Shown: positions 1-8,644, counted from the first letter of the stretch. The stretch: 64,000 bases of DNA from CAWUEX02 sp963921305 (GCA_963921305.4 CAWUEX030000002.1:3472001-3536000); one strand, 5' to 3'. Program-made: numbers and translations. The notes: generated by a model from the sequence alone, not told the origin.

Positions 1-99
1 CGGCTCAAAAGCGAACGTCCTGATCGCCAAGGCGAACAGGATGGCATAGAACACCGTTCGGATGGTTTCCCAGAACCCGTCGTTTTTCTTCTTGGACAT
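1..99 (-). CDS. lepB: Signal peptidase I, N-terminal fragment (runs off the left edge)
   Basis: Only the first 33 codons lie in the window. They read MSKKKNDGFWETIRTVFYAI and then a membrane segment ending in RTFAFEP, which matches the amino-terminal anchor of bacterial signal peptidase I just ahead of the catalytic-Ser region. The enzyme removes Sec signal peptides at the outer face of the inner membrane. An in-frame GTG at position 120 is an alternative start, but the ATG at 99 has a GGAG close upstream. The gene follows acpS in the same direction, a usual alphaproteobacterial order, and a TTGACA/TTTTAT promoter-like pair sits between them. Confidence 0.85.
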   Translation of the reverse strand, partial: MSKKKNDGFWETIRTVFYAILFALAIRTFAFEP

Positions 100-194
100 G
101 GCTCCGGCGCTGTCTGTCACGGGGTGCACATTCTCGACGTTACTGATGCTTCGGAGAGGCCAAAAACGCGCGTGTTTCGGCTCCCGAATGGCGG

Positions 195-223
195 ATAAAA
201 CCGGGCCACAAGAGCCCTGTCAA
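195..223 (-). promoter_or_regulatory. Sigma-70-like promoter upstream of lepB
   Basis: On the minus strand a perfect TTGACA (223-218) is followed after 17 bases by TTTTAT (200-195). This gives lepB its own promoter although it lies behind acpS in the same direction. It is a sequence match only, with no transcription evidence. Confidence 0.45.
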
Positions 224-249
224 CCTACAGCCTTGTTAGAATGGGCTTT

Positions 250-666
250 TTAGCCGGCTTTGGGCACAGCCGTGATGATGACCATCGCCTCGGCGAGCGG
301 ATACTCATCGGTGATGGTTAACTCGACCTGGGCCTCCATGCCCTCTGGGGTCATCGCCGCCAAGCGTTTGGCCGCACCGCCAGTCATCTGCACCGTGGGT
401 TTGCCCGAGGGAAGGTTTACGACCCCGAGATCGCGCCAGTACACGCCTTGGCGAAAACCGGTGCCGAGCGCCTTGGAGGCGGCCTCCTTGGCCGCATAGC
501 GCTTGGCGAACGTGGCAGCGTAGGCCTGACCAGCCCCCTTGCGGCGCTCAGCTTTCGCCTGTTCCACCTCGGTATAGATGCGCTGAATGAAGCGGTCGCC
601 GAAGCGGGCGAGCGTTTTCTCAATGCGGCGAATGTCGATCAAATCGTTGCCAATGCCGAGGATCAT
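250..666 (-). CDS. acpS: Holo-[acyl-carrier-protein] synthase
   Basis: AcpS transfers the 4'-phosphopantetheine arm of coenzyme A to a Ser of apo-ACP, activating it for fatty acid synthesis. The 138-residue product has the two family signatures: the N-terminal GIGNDLIDIRRIE with its metal-binding Asp, and FAKRYAAKEAASKALGTG with the catalytic Glu/Lys. Length is normal for the family. Its ATG overlaps the TGA of pdxJ by four bases (ATGA, 663-666), implying translational coupling. It sits in the rel-DUF2062-pdxJ-acpS-lepB run. Confidence 0.96.
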   Translation of the reverse strand: MILGIGNDLIDIRRIEKTLARFGDRFIQRIYTEVEQAKAERRKGAGQAYAATFAKRYAAKEAASKALGTGFRQGVYWRDLGVVNLPSGKPTVQMTGGAAKRLAAMTPEGMEAQVELTITDEYPLAEAMVIITAVPKAG

Positions 667-1421
667 GACCGCGAGCCTTCGCTGTCGACGGCGCGGGCGG
701 CATCCATAAGCCGGCGCATCTCCTGAATGGCCGGGGCAAACCCCAAATAAATCGCCTCACCGACAAGAAAATGTCCGATGTTGAGTTCCTTCAACGTCGG
801 AATAGCGGCAATGGGAGTCACCGTCTCGAAACTGATGCCATGGCCGGCATGGCACTCGAGCCCGAGTTCTTCCGCACGTTGCGCGGCGGCAACGATACGC
901 TCAAAGTGCGCGTCCCGTTCCGCGCCCTCGGGCGCTTCGCAGTACGCACCGACATGGAGTTCGATCACGGGCGCGTTGAGACGCGCTGCGGCTTCGACCT
1001 GCGCCACGTCAGGCTCAATGAACAAGGACACACGAATACCGGCCGACGCCATTTCCCGGACATAATGGGACAGGTGGTTGTGCCCTCCCGCGGCGTCCAG
1101 TCCGCCTTCGGTGGTGCGTTCCTCACGTTTCTCCGGCACGATACAGGACGCATACGGAACATGGCGCAGCGCGATCTCCAGCATTTCTTCGGTGGCCGCC
1201 ATTTCCAGATTCAGCGGCAACGAAATGTCGCGCCGCAGGCGGTCGATGTCGTCATCGGAGATGTGACGGCGGTCTTCGCGCAAGTGCGCCGTGATGCCAT
1301 CAGCCCCCGCCTCGGCGGCGACAATGGCCGCACGCACGGGATCAGGATGCACCCCGCCCCGGGCGTTTCTGATTGTCGCCACATGGTCAATATTGACCCC
1401 GAGCCGAAGATGGTTGCTCAC
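663..1421 (-). CDS. pdxJ: Pyridoxine 5'-phosphate synthase
   Basis: PdxJ condenses 1-deoxyxylulose 5-phosphate with 3-amino-2-oxopropyl phosphate to make pyridoxine 5'-phosphate, the last ring-closing step of DXP-dependent vitamin B6 synthesis. The TIM-barrel product shows RLGVNIDHVATIRNARGG near the start, GADGITAHLREDRRHI and VIELHVGAYCEAP. I take the GTG at 1421 as the start (252 residues): the family begins right there and the codon overlaps the DUF2062 stop as GTGA. The open frame extends to 1577, but that part lies over the upstream gene in another frame and has no family resemblance. Confidence 0.95.
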   Translation of the reverse strand: MSNHLRLGVNIDHVATIRNARGGVHPDPVRAAIVAAEAGADGITAHLREDRRHISDDDIDRLRRDISLPLNLEMAATEEMLEIALRHVPYASCIVPEKREERTTEGGLDAAGGHNHLSHYVREMASAGIRVSLFIEPDVAQVEAAARLNAPVIELHVGAYCEAPEGAERDAHFERIVAAAQRAEELGLECHAGHGISFETVTPIAAIPTLKELNIGHFLVGEAIYLGFAPAIQEMRRLMDAARAVDSEGSRS

Positions 1422-2020
1422 GGCCCGCCGTCCTGCCGCGGCATGCGGTGCCGCTTGGCTGCGCGTCTGGACCGGCGGCGCATCTGATAAATTTCGATTG
1501 GCCGGTAAAACGCGGCGTACACGAGCAGTCCCACTACAATAGAGATGGGAATGCAGCCGAGAATCATCGGCAACCAAACAGGCCAGACTTGTGTCGCGAA
1601 CAAGTCGCCATCGCCTTCGATCAAAGACTGCACCAAGGCGGAGAACATGCCGGTGAAGCTGCCTTCGTTACTGGGCACATAGTCCTCGCCCCCCAGCATC
1701 CACTGCCCGATCTGAAAACTGCCGATCCAGATCAGGGGAAAGGTCCAGGGGTTGCCGACGATGGTACCAAACATAGACGCAATCACGTTCGCCCGGATCA
1801 GCCAAGCCAGGGCGGCCGCCATGAAGAAGTGCGCCCCGATGAACGGCGTCATCGACATGGCAGCACCACATGCCAGCCCGGCGGCGATGGAATAGGGCGT
1901 ACCCGGCAGCCGGCGCACACGATGCAGCAGATATTCCAGGGCCCGGCGCCAACCCGTGCGCGGCCACAGGACTCGTTTGACGATCAGAGGAACAGACGGC
2001 CGTGCCCGGCTGCGGAACAT
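1418..2020 (-). CDS. DUF2062 membrane protein
   Basis: A 200-residue membrane protein of the DUF2062 family. The family core is visible: GTPYSIAAGLACGAAMSMTP, a following hydrophobic stretch, and NPWTFPLIW near the middle, with two to three more membrane segments. The family has no firmly assigned biochemical role. The gene starts 15 bases after rel and overlaps pdxJ by four bases, so it appears to be part of one transcript. No catalytic motif is visible. Confidence 0.85.
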   Translation of the reverse strand: MFRSRARPSVPLIVKRVLWPRTGWRRALEYLLHRVRRLPGTPYSIAAGLACGAAMSMTPFIGAHFFMAAALAWLIRANVIASMFGTIVGNPWTFPLIWIGSFQIGQWMLGGEDYVPSNEGSFTGMFSALVQSLIEGDGDLFATQVWPVWLPMILGCIPISIVVGLLVYAAFYRPIEIYQMRRRSRRAAKRHRMPRQDGGP

Positions 2021-2035
2021 GATAAATTCGGTCTC

Positions 2036-4177
2036 CTAGCCGCGCGCGCGTTCCACCGAATTGATTGCCGGAGACGCCCGCAAGGCAGCGATGATGTTGG
2101 TCAGGTGCTTAACACCGGTGACCTCAATATCCAAATCCATTTCGAAGAAGTCATTCGACCGGTTGACGATCTTCAAGTTTGAAATGTTTCCTTCATTTTG
2201 CGCGATCACCGTCGACAGGGCGCCCAAACTGCCGGGCTCGTTCAGAACGACGAGGTTGACGCGTCCAAGCATGAAATCACCGACTTTGTCCGCATCCCAC
2301 ACAACATCAAGCCACCGTTCCGGTTCATCGGACAGGGCGACCAAGGACTCGCAGTCGATAGCGTGTATATCCACACCCTTTCCTGGGTTAAGAATGCCGA
2401 CAATGCGGTCGCCGGGCAGCGGATGGCAGCACTCGGATAAATGAACAGCCAGACCAGGCGTGAGGCCTTTGATCGGGATCGCGGCCTCGCCTTCCCCGTC
2501 CGCCTTATTGCGCGCCTTGGCAATGTTGACGACTTTAGGCTCGGACATCAGCCGCGCCCCTGGATACACAGCTTCCAGGACCTGCCGCGCCATCAGACGC
2601 CCCTCGCCGACACCGGCGTAAATTTCCGCGATGTCATCACAGGCGAGTTTGTCGAGGGCTTCGGCCAATCCGTCCGCGGTCAGGTCGTAACCCTCCTTGG
2701 CAAAGAACTTGGCCAGAATTTCCTCGCCGAGACGGGCGTACTCCTCGTGCGCTTCGGCACGGATGCGGCGGCGAATGTGCGCCCGGGCTTTGCCAGTGAC
2801 GACAAAGCCTTCCCATTCAGGTGACGGTTTCTGCCCTTTGGAGGTGACGATTTCCACCTGATCACCGGTATGTAACTCCACCCGCAGCGGCACGATGCGG
2901 CCGTTGACTTTCGCGCCGACGCAAGTGTTGCCGATTTCCGTGTGCACGGCGTAAGCAAAGTCGACAGGGCTTGCCCCCCGCGGCAAGGTGATGAGCGTGC
3001 CTTTCGGGGTAAAACAGAACACCTGGTCCTGGAACATCTCGAGCTTGGTGTGCTCGAGAAACTCCTGCGGACTTTGCGCATGCTCCATGATGTCGAGCAG
3101 CTCGCGCAACCAACTATACTGATGGCCTGCCACTTCGGTGACGCCCTGCTTGTACTGCCAGTGGGCGGCCACGCCCAGCTCAGCGATGTCGTGCATGCGG
3201 TGGGTGCGGATCTGAACTTCAATGCGATGTTTTTCCGGCCCAATCACGCTGGTGTGGATGGACTGGTAGCCGTTGCGCTTGGGCGTGGAGATGTGATCCT
3301 TGAACCGTCCCGGCACCACGCGATAAGCGCCGTGAATTATGCCAAGTGCCCGGTAACAGTCTTCCTGACTGTCGACCATGATGCGGAAGGCCATGATGTC
3401 AGACAGCTGTTCGAAACTGACGTCCTTAATCTGCATTTTGCGCCAAATCGAATACGGCGTCTTTTCGCGTCCGGAGACAAACCCCGATAATCCGCCTTCG
3501 CGGATGGTCTGGTCGAGTTCATCCATGATGCGCCCAACCAAATCGCCGCCCTCGCGCTCAAGGTAGCGCAAACGCGTGAGGATCGAGGCGCGGGCTTCGG
3601 GATGCAACTCCGCAAACGCAAGGTCTTCGAGCTCGGTTTTAATCTCCTGCATACCCAGGCGTTCGGCCAGGGGCGCGTAGATCTCCATGGTTTCCAGAGC
3701 GATGGTTTTGCGCTTGTCGGGCTTCTTGATGTGGTTCAACGTGCGCATGTTGTGCAGCCGGTCTGCCAGTTTGACCAGCAGCACGCGGATATCTTCCGAC
3801 ATGGCCAGCAGCAGTTTGCGGAAGTTTTCCGCCTGCTTGGCCTCGACGTTCTGGAGCTGGATGCGCGTCAGTTTGGTAACGCCATCGACAAGACGCCCGA
3901 CCTCTTCTCCAAATAGGCTGATGATTTCCTCAGTCGTCGCGCCGGTATCTTCCACCGTGTCATGCAGCAACGCGGTGACGATGGAGGCTGAGTCGAGGCG
4001 GTAGTTCGTGAGAATGCCGGCGACTTCGATGGGATGCGAAAAGTAGGGGTCACCGGACGCCCGCATTTGCGAGCCGTGCATCTTCATGGCGTAGACGTAG
4101 GCGCGGTTGATGGCATCCTCATCCGCACCCGGATCGTATGACTTTACCCGCTCAATCAGTTCAAATTGGCGCAACAT
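2036..4177 (-). CDS. Bifunctional (p)ppGpp synthetase/hydrolase (Rel/SpoT family)
   Basis: This 713-residue enzyme makes and degrades the alarmone (p)ppGpp. The hydrolase HD domain is intact, with FSHP (His48) and HDTVED at 72-77. The synthetase domain follows, with RFKDHISTPKRNGYQSIHT; the RxKD form is that of bifunctional Rel rather than the ExDD of synthetase-only RelA. A TGS domain begins near residue 385 (FTPKGTLITLPRGASPVDFA) and a C-terminal ACT domain contains GSLGALSTVIAQNEGNIS. It is probably the only long RSH of this genome. It lies downstream of rpoZ, the usual alphaproteobacterial arrangement. The ribosome-binding site is held in a hairpin (separate entry). Confidence 0.96.
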   Translation of the reverse strand: MLRQFELIERVKSYDPGADEDAINRAYVYAMKMHGSQMRASGDPYFSHPIEVAGILTNYRLDSASIVTALLHDTVEDTGATTEEIISLFGEEVGRLVDGVTKLTRIQLQNVEAKQAENFRKLLLAMSEDIRVLLVKLADRLHNMRTLNHIKKPDKRKTIALETMEIYAPLAERLGMQEIKTELEDLAFAELHPEARASILTRLRYLEREGGDLVGRIMDELDQTIREGGLSGFVSGREKTPYSIWRKMQIKDVSFEQLSDIMAFRIMVDSQEDCYRALGIIHGAYRVVPGRFKDHISTPKRNGYQSIHTSVIGPEKHRIEVQIRTHRMHDIAELGVAAHWQYKQGVTEVAGHQYSWLRELLDIMEHAQSPQEFLEHTKLEMFQDQVFCFTPKGTLITLPRGASPVDFAYAVHTEIGNTCVGAKVNGRIVPLRVELHTGDQVEIVTSKGQKPSPEWEGFVVTGKARAHIRRRIRAEAHEEYARLGEEILAKFFAKEGYDLTADGLAEALDKLACDDIAEIYAGVGEGRLMARQVLEAVYPGARLMSEPKVVNIAKARNKADGEGEAAIPIKGLTPGLAVHLSECCHPLPGDRIVGILNPGKGVDIHAIDCESLVALSDEPERWLDVVWDADKVGDFMLGRVNLVVLNEPGSLGALSTVIAQNEGNISNLKIVNRSNDFFEMDLDIEVTGVKHLTNIIAALRASPAINSVERARG

Positions 4178-4205
4178 GCCGATGAACCCTTACTGCCTGT
4201 AAGGG
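4178..4205 (-). promoter_or_regulatory. Leader hairpin that sequesters the rel ribosome-binding site
   Basis: On the minus strand the leader reads CCCTTAC, a five-base loop, then GTAAGGG, then nine bases and the rel ATG. The 3' arm contains AAGGG, the only Shine-Dalgarno-like sequence at correct spacing. A 7-bp stem would therefore occlude it. The inverted repeat is seen directly; a regulatory effect is inferred. Confidence 0.45.
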
Positions 4206-4240
4206 ACATAATAGCACAGCAGGCGATGTAAAGCCGCCGG

Positions 4241-4282
4241 GCAAACAAAACCACGCCGGGCGGGCTTGCCACGGCGTGGTTT
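4241..4282 (-). terminator. Rho-independent terminator after rpoZ
   Basis: The 11-bp arms AAACCACGCCG (4248-4258) and CGGCGTGGTTT (4272-4282) form a strong stem. On the minus strand it is followed by a T-rich tail (TTTTGTTTG). It lies 25 bases past the rpoZ stop and ahead of rel, so rel probably needs its own promoter in 4183-4240. Confidence 0.75.
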
Positions 4283-4306
4283 GAAAAACTTGGGTAAAGG
4301 AGGCGT

Positions 4307-4750
4307 CTAGCCGCGTTGTAAGGCAGCGGCCTCGTCGCTGGTGACGTCTTCATAGCTGACCGCCGGATGCGGATCTTCGCCCTCGTCGGCGCCGCTGGCG
4401 CTGCCGCCTTCAATGGTCATGCCGGTCGCGGCGGCCACTTCGTCGGTGTATTCCTGGCTGGGTCCGCCGAGGCTGCGGCCGTCGGCAATAGCGTCAAAGC
4501 CATCTTCTTCGGGCTCATCGACCTCGACATGACGTTGCATGCCTTGAATGACGCCGTTCATGAGCTCTTCAGGTACGACTTTGTCCTCGGCGATTTCGCG
4601 CAAGGCAATGACGGGGTTCTTGTCATTGTCACGCTCGATCAGAGGCTCTCCTCCGGCGGAAATCTCCCGTGAACGCTGGGACGCCACGACGACCAGCTCA
4701 AAACGGTTGGTGACCTTCTCGACGCAATCTTCAACGGTGACGCGTGCCAT
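4307..4750 (-). CDS. rpoZ: RNA polymerase omega subunit
   Basis: The 147-residue product begins MARVTVEDCVEKVTNRFELV and contains KNPVIALREIAE, the conserved core of the omega subunit, which helps fold and hold the beta' subunit and in many bacteria forms part of a ppGpp site. The core ends near residue 80. It is followed by about 65 residues of acidic, low-complexity sequence (for example VDEPEEDGF), longer than most omega proteins. Placement just before rel fits the stringent-response link. Its ATG at 4750 is the family start. Confidence 0.94.
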   Translation of the reverse strand: MARVTVEDCVEKVTNRFELVVVASQRSREISAGGEPLIERDNDKNPVIALREIAEDKVVPEELMNGVIQGMQRHVEVDEPEEDGFDAIADGRSLGGPSQEYTDEVAAATGMTIEGGSASGADEGEDPHPAVSYEDVTSDEAAALQRG

Positions 4751-4851
4751 TCTTTAGATCCTGTGGTTACTGCTTGATACGGCTGAGGCGGGTATTCATG
4801 ACTGATCTCATCAGCGGACCCGCCGGACGCCTTGGATTGCTGGCGTGTTTA

Positions 4852-4888
4852 AAGAGAAAAGGGCTGAAAAACAAGGCTTTTTCCGCCC
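4852..4888 (-). terminator. Rho-independent terminator after folK
   Basis: On the minus strand, GGGCGGAAAAAG pairs with CTTTTTCAGCCC-type sequence across a short loop, followed by TTTTCTCTTT. It starts about 20 bases past the folK stop. The remaining bases between here and rpoZ (4751-4851) show no gene. Confidence 0.65.
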
Positions 4889-4908
4889 CGAACCTTGTTT
4901 TCAGTCTC

Positions 4909-5433
4909 TCAAAACCCGGATAAATCCACAGATTCCAGCCGTTTCGCGCTGTCCACTGCTGTGCCCAGGCGGGCCAGGAGTTCAGCGGCCGTGGCCGATT
5001 CAACCGGATGCACCCAGTCCGGCGCGATGTCATTGAGAGGCAACAACACAAAGGGCCGGTCCGTCATCCTGGGATGGGGCAAAATCGGCGGTCCGTCCTG
5101 GACCAGATCGTTGTAGGCGATGATGTCGAGGTCGAGGGACCGCGGCGCGTTCTTCTCAGAGCTGCGCGCCCGCCCGAACGTCGTTTCGATCTCCAACAAC
5201 AGGTCCAACAGCGCGCGCGGCGTCAGACCGGTCTCCACCGCAACCACGCCGTTAACATAGTCCGGCTGATGTGACGGTGGCTTGGGGGGCGGGTCAGGTG
5301 GTGTTTCATACCAAGACGAGCGCGCGGAGATGGTAAGCCCGCGCGTCTCCATTTCGGCGACCGCGGCCTCAAGAGTCCTTACGGGCGGTCCGACATCGCT
5401 GGGTAAGTTTGCGCCCAAAGCAATGACAATCAC
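4909..5433 (-). CDS. folK: 2-amino-4-hydroxy-6-hydroxymethyldihydropteridine pyrophosphokinase
   Basis: FolK moves pyrophosphate from ATP to 6-hydroxymethyl-7,8-dihydropterin in folate synthesis. The 174-residue product has IALGANLPS at the N terminus, YETPP, the pterin-binding YVNGVV, and the family signature RSLDLDIIAYNDL followed by LPHPRMTDRPFVLLPL. Length is usual for HPPK. It is followed by a terminator and then rpoZ. Upstream is a 165-base AT-rich divergent intergenic region shared with the NYN-domain gene. Confidence 0.95.
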   Translation of the reverse strand: MIVIALGANLPSDVGPPVRTLEAAVAEMETRGLTISARSSWYETPPDPPPKPPSHQPDYVNGVVAVETGLTPRALLDLLLEIETTFGRARSSEKNAPRSLDLDIIAYNDLVQDGPPILPHPRMTDRPFVLLPLNDIAPDWVHPVESATAAELLARLGTAVDSAKRLESVDLSGF

Positions 5434-5598
5434 GAGGCCCCATCCCGCTTTGAAACACCATTCCGAAGCGTTATAACTAGCGTATTAGACAGTTTGTGTT
5501 GCCCCATTATTGATCCTGGAAAGTTATTTATCTGCCTTTTATAGCCGTTCGTAGCACAACCCTGTTTTGTGACTTAATTATTATTCTCGGAGTTCTTG

Positions 5599-6210
5599 AT
5601 GCTTTTCTACCCGAATGAGCGCATGGCGCTGTTTGTCGATGGCGCCAATCTTTATTCCGCCGCGAAATCCCTAGGGTTTGATATCGATTACCGGCGCCTG
5701 CTGGATTTGTTTATTTCCAAGGGCCAGTTGGTGCGGGCGTTTTATTACACCGCCCTGATGGAAGATCAGGACTACTCACCGATCCGCCCGCTGGTCGATT
5801 GGCTGGACTACAACGGCTTCACCATGGTGACCAAGCCGGCAAAGGAGTTCACCGATCACCAGGGCCGCCGCAAGGTCAAAGGTAACATGGACATCGAGCT
5901 GGCGGTGGATGTCATGGAAATCGCCGAGCACGTTCAGCACGTCGTTATCTTTTCCGGCGACGGGGACTTCCGCAGTCTGGTGGAGGCGGTGCAGCGCAAA
6001 GGCGTGCGTGTGTCCGTGGTCAGCACCATCAAGTCCCAGCCGCCCATGGTCGCCGATGAACTGCGGCGGCAGGCCGACAACTTTATCGAGCTCGCCGACC
6101 TGGAAAAAGCAATCGCGCGGGCTGGTCAGGGCGGCGGACGCCCTCCCCGTGAAGATGGTCCGGCGGATGATTTCGACGACGACGAGGACGATGACGGCTA
6201 CGACGACTAA
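5599..6210 (+). CDS. NYN domain (LabA-like) putative RNA-binding/nuclease protein
   Basis: The 203-residue protein has the PIN-like NYN fold signature: ALFVDGANLYSAAKSLG at the start, NMDIELAVDVME in the middle and VVIFSGDGDFRSLVEAVQRK after it, giving the conserved Asp residues expected for metal binding. Homologues are often called LabA/DUF88. The last 15 residues are almost all Asp/Glu. I use the ATG at 5599 because GGAG lies six bases before it; a TTG immediately upstream also extends the frame. It is followed after 15 bases by a uracil-DNA glycosylase gene, and the pair is commonly adjacent in alphaproteobacteria. Confidence 0.85.
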   Translation: MLFYPNERMALFVDGANLYSAAKSLGFDIDYRRLLDLFISKGQLVRAFYYTALMEDQDYSPIRPLVDWLDYNGFTMVTKPAKEFTDHQGRRKVKGNMDIELAVDVMEIAEHVQHVVIFSGDGDFRSLVEAVQRKGVRVSVVSTIKSQPPMVADELRRQADNFIELADLEKAIARAGQGGGRPPREDGPADDFDDDEDDDGYDD

Positions 6211-6225
6211 GGGTCTGAGACCGTC

Positions 6226-6858
6226 GTGAGCGCACCAGCTGATCCACCGCGCGATTGCGACCTGTGTCCGCGCCTGGTCGACTTCCGTACCGATAACCGT
6301 GCAGCCCATCCCGATTGGTTCAACAGTCCCGTCCCCGCCTTTGGGCCCGCCGATTGCACCCTGCTGATCGTTGGTCTGGCTCCTGGCTTACAAGGGGCCA
6401 ACCGCACAGGACGCCCCTTTACCGGGGACTACGCCGGCGACCTGCTTTATCCCACGCTGATCAAGTTCGGCTGGGCGAAGGGTGAGTATGGTAAGTCGCC
6501 CGATGACGGACTCACGCTGGAAAAATGCCGCATCACCAATGCGGTGCGTTGTGTGCCGCCGCAGAACAAACCGACCGGTCCTGAACAGAAAGCCTGCCGG
6601 CCGTTCCTTCAGGATGAGATCAAAAAGCTGACATCGCTAACGACGCTGATCGCGCTCGGACGCATCGCCCATGACGCGGTTCTGACAACGCTGGACCTGC
6701 GCAAGAAAGACTATCCCTTTGGTCATGCGTCTGTGCATGACGTCCCGAACGGGTTGCGGTTAATAGATAGCTACCATTGTTCACGCTACAACCTGAACAC
6801 CGGGCGATTAACGCCTGAGATGTTCGACGCGGTGTTCGAGGCCGCCAGGGCACAATAA
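6226..6858 (+). CDS. Family 5 (UDGb-type) uracil-DNA glycosylase
   Basis: This 210-residue enzyme should excise uracil and related deaminated bases from DNA. It has CDLCPRL near residue 11, providing iron-sulfur cysteines, motif A as VGLAPGLQGANRTGRPFTGD, and the C-terminal motif HCSRYNLNTGRLT. The Ala after GL in motif A, without the Asp of classical UDG, is characteristic of UDGb. Translation starts at a GTG (6226) 15 bases after the NYN gene stop, so both are likely cotranscribed. Confidence 0.9.
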   Translation: MSAPADPPRDCDLCPRLVDFRTDNRAAHPDWFNSPVPAFGPADCTLLIVGLAPGLQGANRTGRPFTGDYAGDLLYPTLIKFGWAKGEYGKSPDDGLTLEKCRITNAVRCVPPQNKPTGPEQKACRPFLQDEIKKLTSLTTLIALGRIAHDAVLTTLDLRKKDYPFGHASVHDVPNGLRLIDSYHCSRYNLNTGRLTPEMFDAVFEAARAQ

Positions 6859-6892
6859 CAACGCACTATCGTTACAGAATAACCCAAACAAA

Positions 6893-6919
6893 GACCCGCC
6901 GACGAAACGCCGGCGGGTC
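6893..6919. terminator. Bidirectional terminator between the glycosylase and glutathione peroxidase genes
   Basis: GACCCGCCG (6893-6901) and CGGCGGGTC (6911-6919) form a 9-bp GC-rich stem midway between two convergent genes. Flanking A/T runs are short, so the efficiency is uncertain. Confidence 0.6.
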
Positions 6920-6947
6920 CGAAGTACGATTTGCAAGGAGGCAGGCT

Positions 6948-7502
6948 TTACTTCGCCAGCGCAGCCTCCACCGAGGCAACGAGTTCATCGCTCATCGGTT
7001 CAACCCGGCTGGGGAACGCCGCCAGGAGTTCACCGTCCGTGCCGACCAGATACTTGTGGAAATTCCAGCGTGGTGCGTTTTCACTGCCTTTCTCTGCGGC
7101 GGCCCATTGATAAAACGGGTGAGCGTCGCCGCCCTTCACCACTTGCTTGGCGGTCAGCGGGAAGTCGACATCGAAATTGGCTTCGCAGAAGTCTTTGATC
7201 TCTTCCGCCGTGCCGGGCTCTTGCGCGCCAAAGTCATTCGACGGCACACCGAGCACGACCAGACCCTTGTCCCGGTACTCGGACCACAAACTCTGCAGGC
7301 CTTCGTACTGTGGTGTGTAACCGCAGAAGGACGCGGTGTTCACCACCAGCACAGCTTTGCCTTCATAGCCCGACATCGGCAGCGATCCGCCGTCGATGGA
7401 TTCAAAGGTGAAGTCGTGGGCTGACTCAGCCATGGCTGGGACTGCGCCAAACACGGCGATCACCGCCGCGAAAAAAAGAGTGGGAAGTGTGCGTTTTTGC
7501 AT
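6948..7502 (-). CDS. Glutathione peroxidase family protein, exported
   Basis: The 184-residue protein starts with a clear Sec signal peptide ending in VPAMAES. The mature part has NTASFCGYTPQYEGLQ with the peroxidatic Cys (not selenocysteine), PSNDFGAQEPG with the conserved Gln, and PRWNFHKYLV with the conserved Trp and Asn. These complete the family tetrad. It probably reduces peroxides in the periplasm using a thioredoxin-like donor. It is transcribed alone, converging on the uracil-DNA glycosylase gene with a hairpin between. Confidence 0.92.
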   Translation of the reverse strand: MQKRTLPTLFFAAVIAVFGAVPAMAESAHDFTFESIDGGSLPMSGYEGKAVLVVNTASFCGYTPQYEGLQSLWSEYRDKGLVVLGVPSNDFGAQEPGTAEEIKDFCEANFDVDFPLTAKQVVKGGDAHPFYQWAAAEKGSENAPRWNFHKYLVGTDGELLAAFPSRVEPMSDELVASVEAALAK

Positions 7503-7624
7503 GGGGTGCGTCCTTTCCGGAAAGCCTGATCATTGGGTATCTCGCTACCGATGTATGCCTTAGTCTCACCATCTCAAGAGTGCCTGGCAAGGCCTGACAG
7601 AGCGGCCTCGGGGAGTAAAACGTC

Positions 7625-8644
7625 ATGCCGGCTGACACGCAAACACCGCAAAGCAAGATTTTGGGCATCACTGGCCAGGTCCTGACCGCCAGATGCATTG
7701 GAATCGTCGCGGAACTCGATGTTGCGGAACACCTGGCGAACGGCGCCCGGACAGCCGAGGCCCTCGCCGCAGACTGCGGCGTTCATGGGCCGACGCTCTA
7801 CCGCATACTCCGTTACCTGGCGTCCATCGGCATCTTTGCGGAGGATGACAGCGGTGCCTTCAAAAACACCGACGCGTCGCAGGTGTTACGGGACTCTGTC
7901 CCTGACTCCGTGCGTATGCTGGTACGCCAGCAATGGCAAGACGTCACCTGGGATGTCTACCGGGCGCTGCCGGAGGCGGTGCAGTCAGGGGAAACCGCCT
8001 TCGATCTGGCCCACGGTGCGCCGTTCTTTGACTTTCTTGCTCACCAGCCCCACCTCAACGTGTTATTCGATGGCGCGATGGCCATGATGTCGGGGCCAGA
8101 GAACGGCGTCATCGCCCGCACCTACCCTTTCCCGGAGAATGCGCGGGTAGCCGACATCGGTGGCGGCCAGGGCGGACTGCTCGCGGCGATATTGCAAGCC
8201 CATGAGTCCGTAACCGGCGTGTTGTTCGATCAAGCACAGGTTTTGGAAAACCCCGCGCACTTGAAATCGGCTGGCATGGCGGACAGGTGTGAACTGATCG
8301 CCGGAGATTTTTTCAAGGACGCACCACCGGAGTGTGATGTCTATGTCCTGAAACGCATTCTGCACGACTGGGACGACGGGGACGCCCTGCGTATCCTGCA
8401 AACGCTGCGTGGGGTGCTGACGCCTGAGTCCCGTATCGTCATCGTCGACGCCCTGATAAAGCCCGGCAATGCACCGGACTCCAACAAGTATCTGGATGTC
8501 GGCGTCATGACTCTGCTGCGCGGGCGGGAGCGCACCGAAGCTGAAATGAAGGCGCTGTGTCAGAGCGCGGGCTTGAGGGTTGAAACCGTATACCCGCCGG
8601 AACCGCCTTCGACACTCTCGCTGACGGTGGCCAAAGCGGCTTAG
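7625..8644 (+). CDS. SAM-dependent O-methyltransferase (plant-type/hydroxyneurosporene family)
   Basis: The 339-residue protein has the two-part layout of small-molecule O-methyltransferases: an N-terminal winged-helix dimerisation domain (LYRILRYLASIGIF) and a Rossmann domain with ADIGGGQGGLLAAIL for SAM binding. VLKRILHDWDDGDALRIL carries the catalytic His region. The substrate cannot be read from sequence. Its stop overlaps the stop of the convergent molybdoenzyme gene (shared TTAG at 8641-8644). Confidence 0.85.
   Translation: MPADTQTPQSKILGITGQVLTARCIGIVAELDVAEHLANGARTAEALAADCGVHGPTLYRILRYLASIGIFAEDDSGAFKNTDASQVLRDSVPDSVRMLVRQQWQDVTWDVYRALPEAVQSGETAFDLAHGAPFFDFLAHQPHLNVLFDGAMAMMSGPENGVIARTYPFPENARVADIGGGQGGLLAAILQAHESVTGVLFDQAQVLENPAHLKSAGMADRCELIAGDFFKDAPPECDVYVLKRILHDWDDGDALRILQTLRGVLTPESRIVIVDALIKPGNAPDSNKYLDVGVMTLLRGRERTEAEMKALCQSAGLRVETVYPPEPPSTLSLTVAKAA

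Noticed and set aside
771..1487. Plus-strand open frame of 238 codons antisense to pdxJ
   Set aside because: Shadow frame of a conserved minus-strand gene; no motif and no ribosome-binding site.
1422..1577. N-terminal extension of pdxJ by 52 codons
   Set aside because: The codons are the DUF2062 gene read in another frame; family similarity starts at the GTG at 1421.
7074..7502. Selenocysteine in the glutathione peroxidase
   Set aside because: The active-site codon encodes Cys; no in-frame TGA is present.
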